This document shows positions 57,005 through 64,000 of a stretch of 64,000 nt of DNA, piece after piece. The stretch is from Piezodorus guildinii (Eukaryota; Arthropoda; Insecta; Hemiptera; Pentatomidae). The notes below the pieces were generated by a model, which had not been told where the DNA came from, made no database searches, and worked only from the letters and a program-made list of their open reading frames with translations. A program made the translations under genes and the position numbers. Where the stretch lies: positions 105,765,906 through 105,829,905 of the forward strand of contig CM041292.1 of the NCBI GenBank assembly GCA_023052935.1, written 5' to 3'. Each line of letters begins with the position of its first letter. The stretch's first letter is position 1.

Positions 57005-57200
57005 ACGTGATTACAGTCAACTGCCAGGTTTCTCGTCCGATCTTTAGTAACCACTTTATAAAGGCTGAATGAGCCCGAGTAGGATCGATTATCGGCTAAC
57101 AAAACAGAATATATTATTATTATTTCAAGCCGGACTCGAACCCAGTACCTGACCTACATTAGAAGCCTTGTGCCCTACTTACTGATGAACGCTGCTCACT
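57005..57200 (-). repeat. SINE-2 copy, diverged, minus
   Basis: The plus text ACCACTTTATAAAGGCTG and GACTCGAACCCAGTACCTGA correspond to ACCCACTTTGTAGAGGCTGG and GGTTCGAACCCGGAACTAAG of the 48.3-kb copy, in the same order. The minus-strand B box is GGGTTCGAGTCC. Confidence 0.5.
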
Positions 57201-59559
57201 AATGTTTTCATTAAAATAAGTTAATAACCATATTTCATTATGCCTTTGTTGAAAAATTTAATTTTTGGAAATTAATAAGAGATTTTAGAAATTTATATAA
57301 TATCTTCTCATGATAACACCTTCTCTCTCTAGGTCTTGTCTGACTTAAATGATTTTTTTTTTTAAACTAAACTTTATAATATTTGTCTAGAGTAATTAAA
57401 GTCAATATTTATTCTAGAAATATAAATAAAAAATTACTTCATTATTGGAATTTTCCCCTTAAAAATAAGTTAGAATCAAATAGGAAACATGTTTATATAT
57501 ACACATACCCCGGCATATCATGTCAATGCAGTGAAAATAGTAATATGAGTGTATTTAATGGGCTTCAGGTTCTACCAAAGGTTGTGTTAACAAAATATTG
57601 ATCAATCATAAATAATGTAACCCTAAATTTTTTGCACATATCATTTAAATAATTAGGAAAATAATAAATTTTAAAAATATTCATAGCTACGTATACATAT
57701 ATATGGGGATCCTAACGATCCCACACGCTAAGTGTGAAAATTGTTCTAAAAAATGAGTATCTGCCTTAACTGCTAGAAAAAAATCTTAAATTAAATAAAT
57801 TTTTGGTTGTTCAAATATCTGTATACATCAGTTATTAGACGAACATGAACGAGGTACTCTATTCAAAGCAGATGTAATGTTAGTGATAGTAGTGATGTAA
57901 TCAATAACCACATAATTTCCTTTCAAATTCCAGCATGGCTGCAACCGTTTATATTGCTACACATTTTTTTAAAATATATAATTAAATAATTTCTTCTGAC
58001 TAAACAATTATTTTTATATTTGCAAGGCTTGATAATTAGAATCTAATACCCCTAGAAATCCAGTTACTTTGTGATTTATGTAATGTGCAAAAACTACTTC
58101 AGCTACGACTCGTGATTATATCATGTGATTTTAACTTCTGAATTGGGGACACCCTAGGTGCTTTGGTCCCCCCTGGCGAAATGGAATGAAAGATGCTTCA
58201 AGTCCTATAACAGGTGGTTTATTTAACTTTCTAAAAATTCAAAAGTAATAACCTATTTCGCTGTGACTTGTTCTGTAACTTTCTTATAACTTCTTTGGAG
58301 AGACACTTTATTTTAAGAATTTCCACTTAAACTCTTTTACGCATCTCCAGTTTATTATGATATTTATTTAATCGACTAAATTTAGGTTTTCCAAATTGTC
58401 GTTATTGTTTTTACTGATCTTAGGTAATATTTGTTGGATACATGACTCTTTATTGAATTACTATCATACTATCATAAAGGCCATGCCAATTAGAAAGTCT
58501 ATAAAATTGCTAGACCCTAAGTTAACCGTACCCTTCCTTACCATTTATGTCTATTATATGTTACCAGCCGAAGATGAAAACCATGTTCGTACCGATTATA
58601 TAATCCTAAGAGTCTACCATAGGGGTATCATTGTGTTCTGAATTTTACTAATATATATCAAATCACACTCATAAGTTTGTATTTTTCTAAAGTTGACATA
58701 GCAATCACGATATTTATGTTTTAATTTGGTGATAATTTTGTTGCCACTAAGTCTTGAATAAGTTAATAAAAGAGGGGTAATGCTTGAAAGAAAATTTTAT
58801 ATTTATTTTTTAGGTGCGCATAAAATAGTTGTAGGTATTAGCCGTTTTTAATTTTAATACTTATTCAAATTATGTGAACATCAGTCTATTAGAACTGTGG
58901 TTACCATGGGGAAAATGAATATATGATCTCAGTTTCACATTAACTTTTTTGCTTAGTAAAGAATCAAGAGTGGAAAAAAAAATATATTACCTAATTAATC
59001 CGAGGACACACATTTTAGGAACATTCAACCATTCAAAAGAAATAAACATATATGAATTTATTAATATTTTTAATCATTTTTTTAAACTTTTATTCATACA
59101 TTTCGGTTGGTTATATTTTATTTATCTTTCATGTTGAAATTCAATTATGTTTAAAATCATTCTATCTATTTACATTATCCCCGCATATACTATTTGTGGT
59201 TATTGGTAGTTATTTCATAACAACATTATTGTTTTTAGTAGGCGAACATCAAATCGCAGATTGTCAGTAATCCTCCTCTCCTGTGGACAAAAATCAAATA
59301 TAAAAATAAAAATATGTATAATGACATGATGCAAACCATACATTCATTATCAAAGTTAAATATGCTTTCTGATGGTATTAAAATTTTATTTTAAATAATT
59401 AGAATGTCTGGTATCTATTTTGTTTTAAGGTATTTAGATGAAGTGTTTAGTTTTTTATTGCCAAATAATTTCAACCTTTCTTTTATAATTAGGTCTATCA
59501 AGTATTTTTTTCTTATCCTATTACAAATATTCAATATCTTGTGAAAACAAAAGGGGTTA
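57201..59559. other. AT-rich noncoding stretch
   Basis: Open frames of 60-80 codons (57383, 58396, 58949, 59052, plus strand) are AT-driven, mostly without ATG, and have no domain. A GC-richer patch at 58140-58200 was not recognised. Confidence 0.4.
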
Positions 59560-60110
59560 AAAAATACCTAGAACCAAACCTTTATTACGCTGTTTCTCAT
59601 CGGGTTTCTCCTCAAGTTACCCATCTTGAGATTAAATTTCCTCCTTCCATTATTAGATCCATTCCTGTATTTTAACTGGGGTCTTGCGCACACTTCCCAT
59701 GAATAATGTAGTCCATTCTGGAAGACTGGGAGACGTTTTAAATTGTGAAAGGGCTGAGTACATAAGTTGTCCCACCCGTGAAGACACTTTGCCATGCCTA
59801 TATTGTGGGCCCGGGGCAGGGAAAAGATGATCCTCTTATATTAAATCCAGGCACTGAATACTAATACAGGATATCCATCAACGTCAGCCAAGAGGTGGTT
59901 AGTTCCGCAGGGGTTATATCGCCTCAAACTTGGTCACACAGCAGGAGCTCCCCCACAGGCCAACTTTTACACTCCGACCTCCTCTGCCCAACTTAAAACA
60001 TTTAAGCTTTAGTTCAGTTGCCAAGAAGCTTTCTCCTTTAGTGTGATTCTCCAAGTTTTTCCCCTCAGTTCTAGTAATGAGTTTCTTCTACCTCTCTGCT
60101 CTCATATCGA
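59560..60110. other. GC-richer block, possible decayed coding DNA
   Basis: About 550 bp of balanced composition. A 75-codon ATG frame on the minus strand (59568-59795) has diverse residues (HGWDNLCTQPFHNLKRLPVF, YSWEVCARPQLKYRNG) and more coding character than most frames here, but no domain I recognise. The rest of the block is rich in CCTC/CTCC on the plus strand. It could be a pseudogene or an unclassified element. Confidence 0.3.
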
Positions 60111-60266
60111 TTACAAGGTTTTCATTGTATTTCTCTTTTCATTGTTGAGAAGTGAATGGGATGAAGTTAGTTTCGCCTGAGTTTGATTTTAGCTCTTCTT
60201 ATAACGATTGGAAATACTTACTGTTTTTCCCTTATTTATGTATTTTACGCGTAGTAAAGTTAAATG

Positions 60267-61075
60267 TCTGGTGCGCACAACACACGACTTTAATTTACCT
60301 ATGTTGTTATAAGCAATTAAAGAATTTAGTTTTATTAAATAATCTCTTATTTTTTAATCTATAACAATCAGTTAGTTTCATCGGCTTTTCATCACTCTCC
60401 ATTAACTTTTACAATTCTGAGTATTAGGTAATATTTATTCTAAAATATTTAGCTATCTAAAGGTATATTATACATCTATATTACTATTCATATGTTCGAA
60501 AACACAAAAAATTGATAAAAAAATATATTTGCTCTTCCCTCCTTTAGTTGTTTATAAAATTCGCTCAACTTGCATATTTAGCTGTTATTTATCAATGCTA
60601 ACAAGATGATGTACCTATTTTTTTTAATCTACAAAATTAATGGTACTTTAGAGGAAGACAATTTAAAATATCGGCATTTAAGATTGTCAGATTATTTTAA
60701 CCTGAATGAAACCTACACAATATTAAAGCCCATTAAATTTTACATCCATAAAGCAAGTTTGATCAAAATCGTTTGAGCCGTTTTTGAGGAAATCGCAAAA
60801 AGGTCCTAAAGGCAAGGTATAAAGTGGTTCTTCAGGTTTGCCGATTTTAGTGAAAAAGTTGCTGTAACATCTCGGGCTTATAATTGTCCTAATTATAAAA
60901 TTTCAGCTTCATACGACTCTTAATTTTTGCGTTAGACACCACATATGGACACACAGAGACCTTTTTGCGGGACTTGGTCATTTGGACTTAAGGAACCCTA
61001 AAACGTGTATTTCAATTTTCACGAGCTCAATACTTTCTCTTACTAAACATTTCATGCATAGGTAAGTGAAAGTAA
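60267..61075 (-). repeat. R1 dispersed repeat, copy E, near-complete
   Basis: Runs from TCTGGTGCGCACAACACACG (3' end in reverse) to GGTAAGTGAAAGTAAAAA (61061-61078, 5' end in reverse). It contains every R1 landmark: AAGGTATATTATACATCTAT, GGTACTTTAGAGGAAGACAA, ATCGTTTGAGCCGTTTTTGA, AGTTGCTGTAACATCTCGGG, ACCTTTTTGCGGGACTTGGT and CCCTAAAACGTGTATTT. Inverted near-termini: ACTTTAATTTACC (60287-60299) and GGTAAGTGAAAGT (61061-61073). About 800 bp, no ORF. Confidence 0.8.
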
Positions 61076-61423
61076 AAATTACATGGCTCAAATATGGAAC
61101 TTTAGTGATTTTACGCATTATAGAAGGAGTTTTTATGAAAATATTAGTTATTGAAATAGTATCTGAAATGAAATTGACACCTACTAATTATTAATTAAAA
61201 TTACAATTTTTAAATTCTGTTGTCATTTTTTATCGTTGTAAAATAACATTGGTTATAATAAAATATAAATTTATCTGACCTTCATTAATTATTAAATAAT
61301 TATATATTTTTTCCTTTTATGTGTTTCCGCATGCGTTATCGATGTTGCTCCTTTCACTCCTGGGTCCATACTTTTCCTGTTTTCAATTTAGGTATATTAA
61401 ATTAATATTATTATTAAATTATC
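61076..61423. other. AT-rich noncoding stretch
   Basis: Nothing recognisable was seen. Confidence 0.4.
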
Positions 61424-61672
61424 AAAAGTCGAGGGTTCAAACAACGCAGATGGCTCTAGGATTTTTTTTTTAGTAAAAAAACGAAGACTTAGTTATGCCT
61501 TTGTTCGTAGGGGACGTTGAGAAGGTGGTTCCGAGCCTATGCGGTGCCTGGTACTAGTTAAAAATCCATATCCTAATTATACCTGGATTGGCGAAATTTA
61601 GGACTCCTTTTGTAGCATCGTCCGATCAGCCATTGCAGCATAAAGTAACGTTAAATGAATAAACAAACAAAT
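61424..61672 (+). repeat. SINE-1 copy, 5'-truncated, plus
   Basis: Starts just before the B-box remnant GGGTTCAAACAACG, then follows the SINE-1 body (GGGGACGTTGAGAAGGTGGT, ACCTGGATTGGCGAAATTTA, GTAGCATCGTCCGAT) and tail GACGTTAAA-like plus AATAAACAAACAAA. An imperfect AATATTATTATTAAA / AATATTACTATTATA pair at its ends may be an old target duplication. Confidence 0.8.
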
Positions 61673-62884
61673 ATTACTATTATAAACTTTATTCACATCT
61701 ATATAGCTTCTAAAAATTACTTTTATATAGTATCTTTACTAAACCATTATAGTTTTTTTTTTTTTTTTTTTTTCTTTTTTCGAAGAATTTCTAATGATAT
61801 ATTTTTTTCTTTGAATGTTTTCTTTACAGGTACAACTTCGCAGATGTAGATGGAGTTACATTTATATTATAATTAGCATTCCATCGGTCACAATAATACT
61901 TATTTAATTAATTGTTTACCTAAATCAAGCATTCATCTTACAGGTTTTCTGTTTTAAGGATAGTTTAATTCATCTAAAGTTTTCGTAAAAATTGCTTAAT
62001 TTAGATAGAATAATATTTATCTTTGTGTTTTTCTGAATCTAATTGATCGTTTTTCGATACTAAAAACTTTTATTTGTATTAGTGATCATGCCCAGTAAAA
62101 TTCTTTTTTCTCACTCTTTATGACTCAATTTAAGTGTAATTGTAACAAATATTAAGTATTGAACCAATTTAAAAAATTATGCTAAAACTTGAAACAGAGT
62201 GAAATATTTTACGCTAGTATTATTTTAATCATTGCAATATGAGTCTATAACATGAACTGTCAAGTTGTTTTCCGAGCTGCCTGGTGTTTTCCTTGTACTA
62301 TTTTTCTCTCCTTAGTTTCGGTAAAAAAAAACAACGTAGCTTTCACTTCCTGCAAGTTGTAGACTATAACTAATCTGTGAACTAGTTCTACTGAATCATG
62401 TTTAACCGCTCTGGCTAGAACACTGAACTCATTAGATTAAATCTGTGAATTCTGTAAAAATGAAATAATACATCTTTTACTTTTAAAATATTTTTCATAA
62501 GATGAAGATAATCATTGCTTGTGTTGTTTTATAAAGTCATAAATATTTTGAATTAAATTACATTTAAACATAATGAGAGTATTGAAACACTATTTTTAAC
62601 CGGCTCGAACTCATATAGCCAGTCATTTCACTTTTTTTCACAGCTTGTATTACCTATAATGACTTAAATTAAAATCGGAAAACGGCAATTGAATTGCTTG
62701 TATCAGTTAGTATTTTATTGCATTATTTATATTCCTTAATTATTTATTATGTTCGATTAATGCCGTGTCAAAGGAAACTTATCAATAAAAAATATTGTAC
62801 TAACAATAAGTACAACAAACAGATCAAAATTACATTCTGAGATTTACAAAATCTGCTAATTCTTACATCAAAGCAATTTTTTTG
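61673..62884. other. Noncoding stretch with a 3'-splice-like site at 61829
   Basis: A T-run (about 61751-61773), a branch-like CTAAT and TTTTCTTTACAG ending at 61829 form a plausible acceptor. The next bases are open in one frame to 61905, but no exon identity was recognised. The rest is AT-rich. Confidence 0.3.
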
Positions 62885-63680
62885 CGATCGTGAAAATTTT
62901 CGAATTCCAGTATTCAACCGAAATACACATTTTAGGGTCCCCTGAGTCCAAATAACCAAGTCCCGCAAAAAGGTCTGTGTGTGTGTGTGTGTGTGTGTGT
63001 GGTAACTCCCGGGCGGAAACGGTAAGTCCTATGAAACTGAAATTTCATATTTAAGACATATATACGCCCGAGACGTTACAAAACTTTTTTCATCAAAATG
63101 AGCTTACCAGAAGAGCCACTTTATACCATGCTTTTTGTACCTTTTTTCGATTGTCTCAAAAACGGTTCCGACGATTTCGATTAAACTCGCAATATCCATG
63201 TATAATTTAATAAGCTTTAATATAATTTAGGTTTCATTCGGATTAAAATGGACTGACAGGGCTTAGATGCCGATATTTTAAATTTTCTATCACTAAAGTA
63301 CCTTTAATTTTGTTGATTCTATAAAAATAACTATATTATCCTGTTACCACTGATGAAAAACAGGTAAATATATAAATTAATGAATTCGATACCCAATTAA
63401 AGGAGAAAACAGAAAATAATATTTTTTAAATGTAATTTTTTCGTTTTTAAACCTAAGAACAGTAATATACATACATGTATATAGCGTTGGAAGCTAAAGA
63501 TTTTAGAAAAAATATTATCTCATTCACAAGCTTTTAAAAGTTAATAGAGAGTGATAAAAAGCCGATAAAACTAACAGATTATTTTAGATAATAATATAAT
63601 AGATTTTTTAATAAAACGCATGTTTCTATAGAAATTCAATTTAATTAATTCTTTAATAGTTTCACGTATATTTTTATTTG
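62885..63680 (+). repeat. R1 dispersed repeat, copy F
   Basis: Plus-strand copy with GCGATCGTGAAAATTTTCGA, CCCCTGAGTCCAAATAACCA, CGCCCGAGACGTTACAAAAC, GACAGGGCTTAGATGCCGAT and AGCGTTGGAAGCTAAAGATT. An AC/GT microsatellite (GT run 62975-63001) has expanded inside it, at the point where other copies have a short TCTGTGTGTGT. The 3' terminus is lost or diverged. Confidence 0.75.
62975..63001. repeat. (GT)n microsatellite inside R1
   Basis: Perfect GT run of about 26 bp, grown from the GTCTGTGTGTG motif present in R1 copies (compare GTGTGTGTCTATG at 1909-1921). Confidence 0.9.
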
Positions 63681-63782
63681 CTCATCAAACGATTAAGTGT
63701 CTAATTAATCCTATTAAAATATGTTTTGTATCTACTTAACGCCAGTTTGAAACTCCGCATTTATCGTTATAATAGTCTAATA

Positions 63783-64000
63783 AAATTTGACATTCATACT
63801 GAAAGTAGAGCTTGTGGGGCTCTGTTAAACCGTATAATTCTCGCATCCAATCTTTACAATCCAAAATCCTTTGTATAATCCTCACTCCTCCTTACTTTTT
63901 AACGAATAAACCCACCGATTAAGACCTTTATGTGTCATATATTCCCAATCTAACTCACTAGTTTCAATCCTTGCTTCCTCTTTTATTCCTCCCAATTCTT
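63783..64000 (+). pseudogene. LINE-J 3' region, copy 6, cut by window edge
   Basis: Begins at GTAGAGCTTGTGGGGCTCTG (VELVGL, in place of VELWGS) and continues with CAATCCAAAATCC-like and CGAATAAACCCACCGATTAA (TLHKDL region), ATTAAGACCTTTATGTGTCA, then CTAGTTTCAATCCTTGCTTC. It follows copies 1 and 2 in order, with small deletions and stops. The C-terminal end and 3'UTR lie beyond the window. Confidence 0.65.

Overview
This window is AT-rich animal DNA, most likely from an arthropod. The basis is a mariner-type DNA transposon of the cecropia-like kind, Jockey-like and CR1/L2-like non-LTR retrotransposon remnants, several tRNA-derived SINE families, many long (TA)n runs, no compact operon-like gene packing, and exon-scale islands of higher GC in AT-rich DNA. 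The species cannot be fixed from sequence alone. A hemipteran insect or a copepod would fit, and other invertebrates are not excluded. No complete host protein-coding gene, rRNA or functional tRNA gene was found. The window is best read as intergenic or long-intron DNA built up from old transposable elements.

Layout, left half. 1-3 kb has a (TA)n run, one weak exon-like segment (1342-1452) and the first copy of the main dispersed repeat, called R1 here (1790-3080). 4.7-7.8 kb is a repeat cluster: a SINE-1 copy, an R2 repeat, a perfect 27-bp hairpin, a reverse R1 copy and a long foldback element (7612-7821). 9.8-10.3 and 17.2-17.8 kb hold 3' ends of a Jockey-like LINE (LINE-J); SINE-1 copies lie at 14.2 and 21.1 kb, the latter with clear target-site duplications. 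An unrecognised 83-codon ORF that looks truly coding lies at 18372-18623 on the minus strand. 24-33 kb has SINE-2 copies, several tRNA-like SINE heads, a terminal-inverted-repeat MITE (28734-28984) and R2/R3 repeats.

Layout, right half. 33-45 kb has short perfect hairpins, three LINE-J fragments, one CR1/L2-like 3' end (39612-40230), a second MITE type (42693-42889) and a 100-bp direct duplication. 46-54 kb holds further SINE and R1 fragments, a broken reverse transcriptase remnant (52171-52740) and a nearly perfect snapback relative of the 28.7-kb MITE (54003-54119). 54.6-56.3 kb is the clearest structure: a 900-bp internally deleted mariner with perfect 29-bp ends and TA duplications, inserted inside an R1 copy. 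57-64 kb contains more SINE-2, R1, SINE-1 and LINE-J sequence; the last LINE-J copy runs off the right edge.

Functionally, nothing here forms a pathway. The relations are those of a transposon community: non-autonomous SINEs depend on LINE machinery, MITEs and the deleted mariner depend on transposases encoded elsewhere, and the nesting of mariner in R1 gives a relative order of insertion. Names R1-R4, SINE-1, SINE-2, LINE-J, MITE-1 and MITE-2 are local labels for families defined by comparing copies inside this window; none was matched to a database.
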